A DNA stretch of 64,000 bases from Iodobacter fluviatilis (GTDB lineage Bacteria; Pseudomonadota; Gammaproteobacteria; Burkholderiales; Chitinibacteraceae), in assembly GCF_900451195.1 (NCBI RefSeq), contig NZ_UGHR01000001.1:2046001-2110000 (forward strand). The letters run 5' to 3'. Positions within the stretch are counted from its first letter, which is position 1. The number at the start of each line of letters is the position of its first letter. Under the pieces are notes generated by a model. The model made no database searches. It had not been told where the DNA came from and saw only the letters and a list, made by a program, of their open reading frames with translations. A program made the translations under genes and the position numbers. Shown in pieces: positions 29,658-35,164 of the stretch.

Positions 29658-30197
29658 TCAGGCATAAGGACCGCTTTGTGGCTTGCCATAAGACGCCCCT
29701 TGGGCAGATTGGGTGGCAGGCTGTGGTGGCTCTGCCAACAAAGGCGCGAAAGGCAGCCGCTTGCCAAGGCAGATGGCTTCGGCTCTGCCGATGTAGCGGC
29801 CGAAGTTGGGGATTGGGCGGTAGCCATGACGCTCATAGAACGAAACAGCCCGCTGATTAACCCTTCGCGTTTCCAGCCAAATCTCGCCATAGCCAAACTC
29901 ACTTGCCATTTGCTCAAGAAACGCGAGAACAGCGCTGCCTGCACTTTTAGAGCCTGGCATAGCAAACATGCGCTTAAGCTCGGCCACACTAGGCTGCAGC
30001 GGACGAAGAGCGCCGCATGCAACCGGAACGCCGGTGGATAAGCGGCAAATGGCGAAGCAAGCTCCTTCAACCTTAACGTCGCTTAGATAGAATGACGCCG
30101 TACCGCTGCTGCCCGTGATCTGCTGTAGCGTTTGAGAGAGGCTGGACAAAAGCTGCTGAGCTTCTGAAGACTCGGGATCGGCTAACTCAACTTTCAC
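29658..30197 (-). CDS. GNAT family N-acetyltransferase
   Basis: This 179-residue GNAT-fold protein is probably an acetyl-CoA-dependent acetyltransferase of unknown substrate. Visible elements are the VACGALRPL strand, ELKRMFAMPGSKSAGSAVLA (motif A region, with the acetyl-CoA loop GSKSAG), and IWLETRRVNQRAVSFYERHG (motif B). The last 25 residues are Pro/Gln-rich. The GTG at 30197 follows an AAGGAATT ribosome binding site by a few bases. Base composition is somewhat higher in GC than its neighbours. It lies just beyond the degenerate distal end of the cassette array, but no attC site was found beside it. Confidence 0.82.
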   Translation of the reverse strand: MKVELADPESSEAQQLLSSLSQTLQQITGSSGTASFYLSDVKVEGACFAICRLSTGVPVACGALRPLQPSVAELKRMFAMPGSKSAGSAVLAFLEQMASEFGYGEIWLETRRVNQRAVSFYERHGYRPIPNFGRYIGRAEAICLGKRLPFAPLLAEPPQPATQSAQGASYGKPQSGPYA

Positions 30198-30542
30198 GTA
30201 GAATTCCTTCAGATTGCTAAAGTTTGATTTAAGCGCACACCGCAGGCAAGTCTGCTGATAGAAAGCGTTCAGGACTCAGTGCACTGTGAGCTGCATGGGC
30301 CATGCTCGCCCAGCGCCGCCGGCCGATCTAGCGGCATGGAAAGGCAACTTCACAAAATGGCCAAGCGTTTTTCAGCCCGCTTTTAAGAGCGACAAGCATT
30401 TGATCAGCATTGATCTGGTGCTGATCCGGCGAAAGCCAAAAGAAGACCTATGCCTGAAACTTAAGGTTAAACACAGCAGCGGGTCTACGCTGCAATTGGA
30501 TCAAAAGTCCATACGTTCTGGTCAGACTTGCTTGACCGATGA
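30198..30542. other. Unassigned region at the distal edge of the cassette array
   Basis: No gene is supported here. A plus-strand frame exists from 30286 to 30585 but has no ribosome binding site and no recognisable domain. Several short dyads are present. This may be decayed cassette DNA. Confidence 0.4.
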
Positions 30543-30543
30543 G

Positions 30544-30680
30544 TTAAGCTTCGCCCTTGTTGCAAAGCTGTTTTTCCCAGCGTGAATTACGAAGTAGATA
30601 TATGCCGATGAGCGTGCCGATTGGAATACCAAGGAGCATAAATAGCGCAACGATGACGGAGGCTATTTGTGCTATTGAGT
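30544..30680 (-). pseudogene. 5'-truncated remnant of a small membrane-protein cassette gene
   Basis: The last ~45 codons of a frame ending at 30544 read as a membrane protein tail: IASVIVALFMLLGIPIGTLI, then GIYLLRNSRWEKQ. The proline-glycine-rich hydrophobic pattern is typical of small membrane proteins on integron cassettes. Upstream the frame becomes Arg/Cys-rich and non-protein-like, and no start with a ribosome binding site is present. The stop lies in GCTTAAC, the expected 5' core of an attC site whose other half is not recognisable. Confidence 0.5.
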
Positions 30681-30821
30681 TTGCGCGGGCGGCACGAAAC
30701 CGTGAGCAGCAGCGCTGCCCCACCGCAGCATTCTCGCGGACTGATCCGATTGCGCAAGCCGTCCGCAATACGCGGTCCCTGCACCTCGAGCCTTTCGCTG
30801 GCCGCGGTGTTGTCTCGCGTC

Positions 30822-31061
30822 TCAATGTTTCGAGGGAAGCGCGCGGCCCAAGAGCATGGCCAGAATAATTACAGGGCCAAGAATCGGGATCAAATGCAGT
30901 ATGGCCGGATAGCTTGCTACTTTGTGTTCGCCGAGGAATTCGTTCAGCAAAGGACGCACGAAGAAGAGGTACGTACCGCCCCATACGCAGAAAACTACAA
31001 AGATGACCAATGCCATCTTGCCTTCGGCCTTTTGGTATTCATCGGATTTCTCTTGATTCAT
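30822..31061 (-). CDS. Hypothetical small membrane protein (cassette gene)
   Basis: This 79-residue protein has a polar N-terminus (MNQEKSDEYQKAEGK) and two predicted membrane helices (about residues 16-35 and 50-72, the second containing LHLIPILGPVIILAMLLG). No family is recognised. The start lies roughly 100 bases after the core of the preceding attC (31160). The expected attC downstream of its stop is not recognisable, so this cassette is probably fused to decayed sequence and may be immobile. Confidence 0.6.
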   Translation of the reverse strand: MNQEKSDEYQKAEGKMALVIFVVFCVWGGTYLFFVRPLLNEFLGEHKVASYPAILHLIPILGPVIILAMLLGRALPSKH

Positions 31062-31159
31062 TTCGATTTCTCAGTTCTTCAGTCAATGATCGGTGTGCAG
31101 GAATGAAGCGCCAAGGCAGGCTTTGGACGCTGACCCGGGTGAGGTTACATCTCGAAGAG

Positions 31160-31252
31160 ACCTAACGTTGAAATTAACCTGATGGGCTGAACGCTGCATT
31201 TAGAAAGAAATGCTATACGTTCCAGCCAGTCCTGTTGAATGACTTGTTAGGG
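31160..31252 (-). other. attC site 1
   Basis: On the plus strand the ends read ACCTAAC (31160-31166) and GTTAGGG (31246-31252), 93 bp apart. The interior is an imperfect palindrome (TGGGCTGAACG against CGTTCCAGCCA, then CATTT/AAATG). It follows the 82-residue membrane protein gene in the minus direction. Confidence 0.75.
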
Positions 31253-31269
31253 GGGCAAAGGCACCGTGA

Positions 31270-31518
31270 TTAGTGAAAAATTGCCGCCAAAATTACTAGC
31301 GCCAAAACACCAACGAGGATTTTACGTGTGCCACGTGGGCGGTCTTCGTTTTCTTCTTTGTTGCGATTCATAACCTTCATTACTATGTAACCAAATAAGG
31401 CCATGCCGATTACTTTGCCTAGCCCTGTTGTCGCAGCATTATTCGGTGCCGCAGTCGTGGTGGCGAAACTTAGAGCAGGTAGTAATTGCGCCAATAAAAA
31501 TATCTTCCATTTTTTCAT
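31270..31518 (-). CDS. Hypothetical exported small membrane protein (cassette gene)
   Basis: This 82-residue product has an N-terminal signal-like segment (KIFLLAQLLPALSFATTTAA), a central membrane helix (GKVIGMALFGYIVMKVM) and a C-terminal helix (RKILVGVLALVILAAIFH). The central part is charged (NRNKEENEDRPRGT). No function is recognised. It sits alone between attC sites 1 and 2, starting 15 bases after the core of site 2. Confidence 0.65.
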   Translation of the reverse strand: MKKWKIFLLAQLLPALSFATTTAAPNNAATTGLGKVIGMALFGYIVMKVMNRNKEENEDRPRGTRKILVGVLALVILAAIFH

Positions 31519-31532
31519 TTCAATTCCTAAAA

Positions 31533-31592
31533 CCCTAGCGTTTGAATTAAGGGGCGCGCTTTAGCGCGTCCCGCTTGAATGATGGGTTAGGG
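31533..31592 (-). other. attC site 2
   Basis: The plus-strand ends are CCCTAGC (31533-31539, one change from CCCTAAC) and GTTAGGG (31586-31592). The 60-bp interior has GGGGCGCGC / GCGCGTCCC arms. The stop of the next gene lies inside the GTTAGGG core. The altered core base may reduce recombination. Confidence 0.65.
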
Positions 31593-31994
31593 TTGATAAA
31601 TAACAGCGCAACCCTCCGAACTCTCATAAACGAACTTGCCTAGGATTGAGCTTGCAATCAGATTTTGACTCCAGATTTGAGTAAGGCAAAGCCCTAAAGC
31701 ATTAATAATTTCTGGTTCATTACCTGCCGCTGTAGTGTGATGCAATAAATCAACATGAACGCAATCAATGGATATTTCTGTTTCTGATGTAGGAAAAGTA
31801 GCAAACGGTATGCCCTTAACTAAGCGAATGGTTGGGAAGAAGAAACCAGCGTAAGCAAGGGAAGTATAAAAGTTGCCGTAATTCGCAATAATAGCCTCAA
31901 CTGGCGAGGTTTTAGTGCCTAGCTGAGCGCCAGCCTGCATAGATAACCGTGTAGCTGTTGTTTCAATGATTTTAGCAATCGAGTTCGTTACCAT
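31587..31994 (-). CDS. Hypothetical protein (cassette gene)
   Basis: This 135-residue protein has no recognised domain, signal peptide or membrane segment. It contains VEAIIANYGNFYTSLAYAGF and a Cys/His-bearing stretch IDCVHVDLLHHTTAAGNEPE (residues about 77-96). The ATG at 31994 is 10 bases after the core of attC site 3, and the TAA is part of the attC 2 core. This gene-to-site spacing strongly supports a real cassette gene. Confidence 0.7.
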   Translation of the reverse strand: MVTNSIAKIIETTATRLSMQAGAQLGTKTSPVEAIIANYGNFYTSLAYAGFFFPTIRLVKGIPFATFPTSETEISIDCVHVDLLHHTTAAGNEPEIINALGLCLTQIWSQNLIASSILGKFVYESSEGCAVIYQP

Positions 31995-32004
31995 TTCTTG
32001 TGAA

Positions 32005-32073
32005 CACTAACGTTTTAGCCAGCCGGCCCGCGACAGCTTGCCGTTTCGGGTCCGGTTGAGTAATGGGTTAGGC
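32005..32073 (-). other. attC site 3
   Basis: The plus-strand ends are CACTAAC (32005-32011) and GTTAGGC (32067-32073), 69 bp. The palindromic interior includes CCGGCCCG against CGGGTCCGG. The DinB-like gene ends with its TAA in the GTTAGGC core. Confidence 0.75.
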
Positions 32074-32571
32074 ATCACGGCGCTGTGGCTCGAGTGCGTG
32101 AATGAATACGGTGTAGGTATCGGCGGGCCGCTTTGCGCGGGCCAGATCGAGCGCATGGCCGATGGCCCCACGATGATATGTTCCATGATTGACTATATGA
32201 AACAGAATTTCTGCTGGTGTCATTGATCCCCGCAAGCCATCGACAAATGTGAAGTTCAGTGTCTGGTGAATCTGTATTGTTTGCAGTCCCACAGCATAGA
32301 TTGCCAACCACTCATTTGAGGTTGTCAGTCGTTGATCAAGTTCTTGGAGCTCAGGTATTACTTCGGTGTTTGTAGATATGTGCGGAATAGTTTTCGATTG
32401 GAGCCGCGCCCTGAAATTCTCTTCTACTCTCACCATGTGATTGAGTTGTTGTCGAGCAAACGCGAGAGATGTGCCGCCTTGGACGGGATCAAGTGCTCCC
32501 ACCGCATTCAGCGTTCTTCGATCGGCCCAGCATTTATATTCAAGTGCCTTGCGTAGCAGTGACATTTCCAT
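32068..32571 (-). CDS. DinB-fold protein (cassette gene)
   Basis: This four-helix-bundle protein of the DinB/YfiT superfamily has about 167 residues from the ATG at 32571 (MEMSLLRKALEYKCWADRRT). The usual metal-binding histidines are visible: His in QQLNHMVRVEENF near residue 45, and HxxxH in IVNHGTYHRGAIGHAL near 125-140. DinB-like proteins include thiol-dependent transferases and hydrolases, with roles in detoxification or unknown. The start lies 5 bases after the core of attC site 4. Longer frames would begin within the attC site and are rejected. Confidence 0.82.
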   Translation of the reverse strand: MEMSLLRKALEYKCWADRRTLNAVGALDPVQGGTSLAFARQQLNHMVRVEENFRARLQSKTIPHISTNTEVIPELQELDQRLTTSNEWLAIYAVGLQTIQIHQTLNFTFVDGLRGSMTPAEILFHIVNHGTYHRGAIGHALDLARAKRPADTYTVFIHALEPQRRDA

Positions 32572-32576
32572 TTGAT

Positions 32577-32648
32577 GCCTAACGTTGTAAATCACCGGAC
32601 GCAGGCAAGCGCAGCTTGCCGGAGGTCCGGTGGATTGCGGTGTTGGGC
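32577..32648 (-). other. attC site 4
   Basis: The plus-strand ends GCCTAAC (32577-32583) and GTTGGGC (32642-32648) both match the integron core consensus. The interior is a nearly perfect palindrome (AAATCACCGGAC, GGCAAGC / GCTTGCC, GTCCGGTGGATT). This is the cleanest site of the array at 72 bp. Confidence 0.88.
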
Positions 32649-32652
32649 GTCT

Positions 32653-33081
32653 TCATGGATATACCTTTTTGAGGATTGGCTTTCGACCAGCGATGTGAAG
32701 ACGGATAAAAATCTTTCTTCCCTTTAACGCTTTATGCCCCCATGAGAAATAGTCATGCTCATCGAAATGCAACTCGAGAGTTGAATGGGGTTCAATTCTT
32801 CGATCGCCTGAATCGTGATCTGGATAAGCGACATCTTCAAACTTCCGGCGAGGCCAGTAACCGGAGCCGTAGAGAACCTCACAGAACGAAAGGATTATCG
32901 GTTTTCCGGAGAGGTTGCGTATCAGGATGGTGTTTCCGATCTCTATATTCTCTGCAAAGTTGTACCCGACTTCGAGGCGGAAGCGATCACGCCACAGCTC
33001 CCAAAGCTTAACTATGGCAAGGAGTGTGGAGAGACCCGCTCCCCACCACGCAATCAAAGAAGGTGCTTCAGTGCTTGGCAT
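32653..33081 (-). CDS. Hypothetical membrane-anchored protein (cassette gene)
   Basis: This 142-residue protein has one N-terminal membrane helix (LIAWWGAGLSTLLAIVKLWE, residues 8-27) followed by a soluble domain that looks beta-rich. Within it are LIRNLSGKPIILSFCEVLYG (residues about 52-71) and FDEHDYFSWGHKALKGRKIF near 105-124. No family is recognised. It starts 8 bases after the core of attC site 5 and ends 4 bases before attC site 4. Confidence 0.7.
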   Translation of the reverse strand: MPSTEAPSLIAWWGAGLSTLLAIVKLWELWRDRFRLEVGYNFAENIEIGNTILIRNLSGKPIILSFCEVLYGSGYWPRRKFEDVAYPDHDSGDRRIEPHSTLELHFDEHDYFSWGHKALKGRKIFIRLHIAGRKPILKKVYP

Positions 33082-33089
33082 GTTTTGAC

Positions 33090-33176
33090 GCCCAACGTAG
33101 AGCTAACCGGCGCTGCGCGGCTTTATCGCGCAGCGTCCAGCGACTGAAAGGAGCGAGGTTGAGCGCCATGTTAGCC
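33090..33176 (-). other. attC site 5
   Basis: The plus-strand ends are GCCCAAC (33090-33096) and GTTAGCC (33170-33176), 87 bp. The interior holds GGCGCTGCGCG / CGCGCAGCGTC arms. The SMI1/KNR4-like gene ends directly beside it (TGA at 33178-33180). Confidence 0.82.
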
Positions 33177-33177
33177 G

Positions 33178-33627
33178 TCAGCTCGCCCATTGAAAGAAGA
33201 ACTTTTCAAGCCACTCACTGAACGAAGGCGCAACTACGCCGGAATGGCGTGAAGCAAGCTCGAAGCATACGACCGGAAACTCGCCGTTCTTACCCACAGC
33301 AGATGAATCCAGACAGTATGGAGCCTCTTCATCTGGCTGAATAACGAGCAAGTGTTCCGGCAAGTTATGGTCTTCCCTGTAACGACAGGTCTCGCCGTAT
33401 AGGGAACCGCTTGGCGTATCTGTTGGGTTGTCGTCGATTACTCCAGAAATAGTTGAGTCGTAAATTGCGAGTGCGCCGGTATTCAACAAGAACTGACGGT
33501 AGCTTGGTGGAAGAACTACACCAAGCGTGGCTTCGAGAACACGCACTGATTCCTCCGAAGAAGGGCCAGCACACCAAACTTCATGGCCGGCGGCTTGTGT
33601 AGCGGAGATTTGGTCAGATGTGTTCAT
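33178..33627 (-). CDS. SMI1/KNR4 family protein (cassette gene)
   Basis: This 149-residue protein fits the SMI1/KNR4 (SUKH) superfamily: SSEESVRVLEATLGVVLPPS (residues about 23-42), then YRQFLLNTGAL, the usual opening. SUKH proteins commonly serve as immunity proteins against secreted polymorphic toxins, and orphan immunity genes accumulate in variable regions. No toxin partner is adjacent. The start is 14 bases after attC site 6. Acquisition by cassette exchange is likely. Confidence 0.78.
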   Translation of the reverse strand: MNTSDQISATQAAGHEVWCAGPSSEESVRVLEATLGVVLPPSYRQFLLNTGALAIYDSTISGVIDDNPTDTPSGSLYGETCRYREDHNLPEHLLVIQPDEEAPYCLDSSAVGKNGEFPVVCFELASRHSGVVAPSFSEWLEKFFFQWAS

Positions 33628-33641
33628 ATGCGCAACAAGAC

Positions 33642-33728
33642 GGCTAACGCTTCACATCACCGGCAGAAAAAAGCAGCGCGAGGAACGAGTGGCGCTTTTT
33701 TTTGTCCGAGTGCATGTGATTGTTATAC
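33642..33728 (-). other. attC site 6
   Basis: The plus-strand ends are GGCTAAC (33642-33648) and GTTATAC (33722-33728), 87 bp. The interior pairs TCACAT with ATGTGA and AAAAAAGCAGCGC with GGCGCTTTTTTTT. GTTATAC differs from the usual GTTRRRY core, and the same word recurs as GTATAAC at 34660, flanking the same cassette. Confidence 0.7.
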
Positions 33729-33741
33729 GATTTGTAATTCA

Positions 33742-34137
33742 TTACTTAATTAGATCCCACTTGTTTTCAAAATCATTAAAGCAGTTTTTAACACAATATG
33801 AGCTTCCATTTTTCCGAGAGACCGATAAATCTACAGAATTAAACCTGATATCATCCACCTTCTTTTTGGGTATAACGTAAAATTTTACATTCTCATTATC
33901 AATCACAACAAGGACAAGAAAATCATAGTTTTTGTCAGTTCCTTTAACCGAGTTGTTTGTACTATTGTTTTGTAATTCAGTTGTTTTAACTTGTAATCTA
34001 ACAACTTTCGAGGCACTAACTATGACTGTAATATCATAATCCTCTTGATTTTTTAAAATAGCTGGGTACGCTTCTATGTCACGTCGTAACAATTCTGACA
34101 GTGTTACATATTCACCAAAACTACCAATATGCTTCAT
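33742..34137 (-). CDS. PD-(D/E)XK nuclease-like protein, coupled to the LRAT-like gene
   Basis: From the ATG at 34137 this is a 131-residue protein beginning MKHIGSFGEYVTLSELLRRD. The arrangement GSFGEYV (Glu9), EDYDITVIV (Asp35) and VVRLQVKTT (Gln49-x-Lys51), followed by a FLVLVVIDNENVKFYVIPKK strand pair, fits the PD-(D/E)XK endonuclease-like fold with the Q-x-K variant. It could cut DNA or RNA or be an inactive relative. Its start overlaps the stop of the upstream gene (TAATG), so the two proteins are translationally coupled. The DNA is markedly AT-rich compared with neighbouring cassettes. The fold call is by pattern only. Confidence 0.65.
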   Translation of the reverse strand: MKHIGSFGEYVTLSELLRRDIEAYPAILKNQEDYDITVIVSASKVVRLQVKTTELQNNSTNNSVKGTDKNYDFLVLVVIDNENVKFYVIPKKKVDDIRFNSVDLSVSRKNGSSYCVKNCFNDFENKWDLIK

Positions 34138-34640
34138 TAGACGTACTCCCCGTCTACAGTTTCCCAGACCCTCCATGTGCTTGCATTGAGTTCTGATTTT
34201 GCAGTATCTTTTAGCATCCACAGAAAGTTATCTGAATTTTCAAAATCTCCAGATATACACCCCGAAGTAAACTGATGGCAATTATCTAAAATGAAATTGT
34301 AATCCCTACAACTCCCGGCCATATCCTTAGCCCTTTTAGCGGTCTTATTGCTACCTACAGGTGAATCGCCATCACAAGAAACGTAAATACTTATAGCTGA
34401 ATTAAATCCACCTAATCTATCCAGAAATATCTTGGGTGAAACAATTTCAATATCGCCAGAGCCATCAAGATGAACGATTTTATTATTCCCAACATATATA
34501 CCGGAGTGTTCTGCATTGCCAAAGGCCAAATCACAGTAAACAATACTTCCTTTTATTGGATACACAGTATCTCTGATAACATTATCAACAAAACTCTCCA
34601 CCAGATTACCTAATAATCCTTTGCCGAAAATACCAAACAT
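34137..34640 (-). CDS. LRAT-like (NlpC/P60 superfamily) protein
   Basis: This 167-residue protein starts at the ATG at 34640, preceded by a perfect AAGGAGG site 8 bases upstream, which is unusual for a cassette gene. HSGIYVG (His45), IVHLDG (His57) and DNCHQFTSG (Cys121) form the His-His-Cys arrangement of lecithin-retinol-acyltransferase-like enzymes. These act as acyltransferases or phospholipases on lipids. A hydrophobic, possibly amphipathic N-terminus (MFGIFGKGLLGNLVESFVDN) could associate with membranes. The stop overlaps the start of the PD-(D/E)XK-like gene. Together they form a two-gene cassette with its own strong translation signal, as seen in toxin-antitoxin and defence cassettes; this role is inferred. 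Confidence 0.72.
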   Translation of the reverse strand: MFGIFGKGLLGNLVESFVDNVIRDTVYPIKGSIVYCDLAFGNAEHSGIYVGNNKIVHLDGSGDIEIVSPKIFLDRLGGFNSAISIYVSCDGDSPVGSNKTAKRAKDMAGSCRDYNFILDNCHQFTSGCISGDFENSDNFLWMLKDTAKSELNASTWRVWETVDGEYV

Positions 34641-34659
34641 TACTTGTGCCTCCTTATTC

Positions 34660-34666
34660 GTATAAC
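34660..34666 (-). other. Attachment-site half core at the proximal end of the array
   Basis: GTATAAC (GTTATAC on the minus strand) lies 20 bases before the LRAT-like start and matches the core at the other end of the same cassette. No complete attC or attI partner can be recognised between here and 34800, though TAGACACCCTAA / TTAGGTGTATA arms follow at 34672-34715. Confidence 0.4.
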
Positions 34667-34920
34667 AAGATGTAGACACCCTAAAACGGCAAAAAAGCCA
34701 CCATCTTAGGTGTATAAAAAGGTCGCGCTCCCTTGAAGTGCCTTGCGGGGTGCGGCCTGATGTGTTTTATGCCGATATACTACACCCGATTGATGGGATG
34801 TTTCCACCGTGCGCTATTGTTGCGTCAGGTTTGTTATTGATTTATTGATGTTCGGCGTAAGGGGTGGCGGGAGATTTGCAGTTGATATTGGGCTTAAAAG
34901 TAAAAAAGCCAAAGGCAAAT

Positions 34921-35043
34921 CCCTCTTAATCCCCCTTTTCCTAAGCGGGAAGCAAAATCAACACTTTAAGTGAATGGCATTACCCTCAATCTCTCTTTCT
35001 TCTAAGGGGATGCAAAACCAGCGCCGTCAGTGAGCGGCGTCCG
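34921..35043. repeat. Imperfect tandem repeat, ~61-bp unit, two copies
   Basis: Units at 34921-34982 and 34983-35043 align over their whole length, sharing CCCTC, AATC, TCTAAG/CCTAAG, GCAAAA and a central dyad (CACTT/AAGTG in one, CGCCG/CGGCG in the other). The compensating arms suggest a structured RNA or DNA element. Confidence 0.45.
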
Positions 35044-35106
35044 GTCTCTGGGGCCGGGTTTTGTTGTTGAAAGGTTTAAGTAAAATATTGAAAGGTTTAA
35101 CGCTTT

Positions 35107-35135
35107 ATATGCCCCGCAAATTATGCGGGGCATAT
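35107..35135 (-). terminator. Terminator of the TonB-dependent receptor gene
   Basis: A perfect 11-bp stem (ATATGCCCCGC / GCGGGGCATAT) with a 7-base loop lies 30 bases after the receptor stop. The flanks are A/T-rich on both sides. Confidence 0.75.
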
Positions 35136-35164
35136 ATTTAGCGCTAAGTCAGAAAAGGATTATT

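Larger units (their letters stand above)
30543..34666 (-). mobile_element. Integron cassette array without visible integrase (CALIN-like)
   Basis: Small genes, all on the minus strand, alternate with attC sites: six recognisable sites at 31160-31252, 31533-31592, 32005-32073, 32577-32648, 33090-33176 and 33642-33728. A half core is seen at each end (GTTAAGC at 30543, GTATAAC at 34660). Stops overlap or touch the attC cores, and starts lie a few bases after the previous core, as in integron cassettes. No tyrosine-recombinase integrase gene is in the window, so this is either a CALIN or the remote part of a chromosomal integron. Confidence 0.85.
34680..35164. other. Intergenic region beyond the cassette array
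   Basis: About 485 bases without a credible gene and without an integrase. It holds an imperfect tandem repeat (34921-35043) and a terminator hairpin (35107-35135). Confidence 0.5.

Noticed and set aside
30286-30585. Plus-strand 99-codon frame at the edge of the cassette array
   Set aside because: No ribosome binding site, no recognisable domain, opposite strand to all cassette genes, and it crosses the GTTAAGC half-site. Left as unassigned.
30669-31106. Plus-strand frame opposite the small membrane-protein cassette
   Set aside because: It overlaps a better minus-strand gene and an attC-bounded cassette, and the product is Arg/Ser-rich without domains.
34680-35160. Search for an integron integrase or attI next to the array
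   Set aside because: No tyrosine-recombinase frame exists, and only short dyads remain, so a proximal platform could not be supported.
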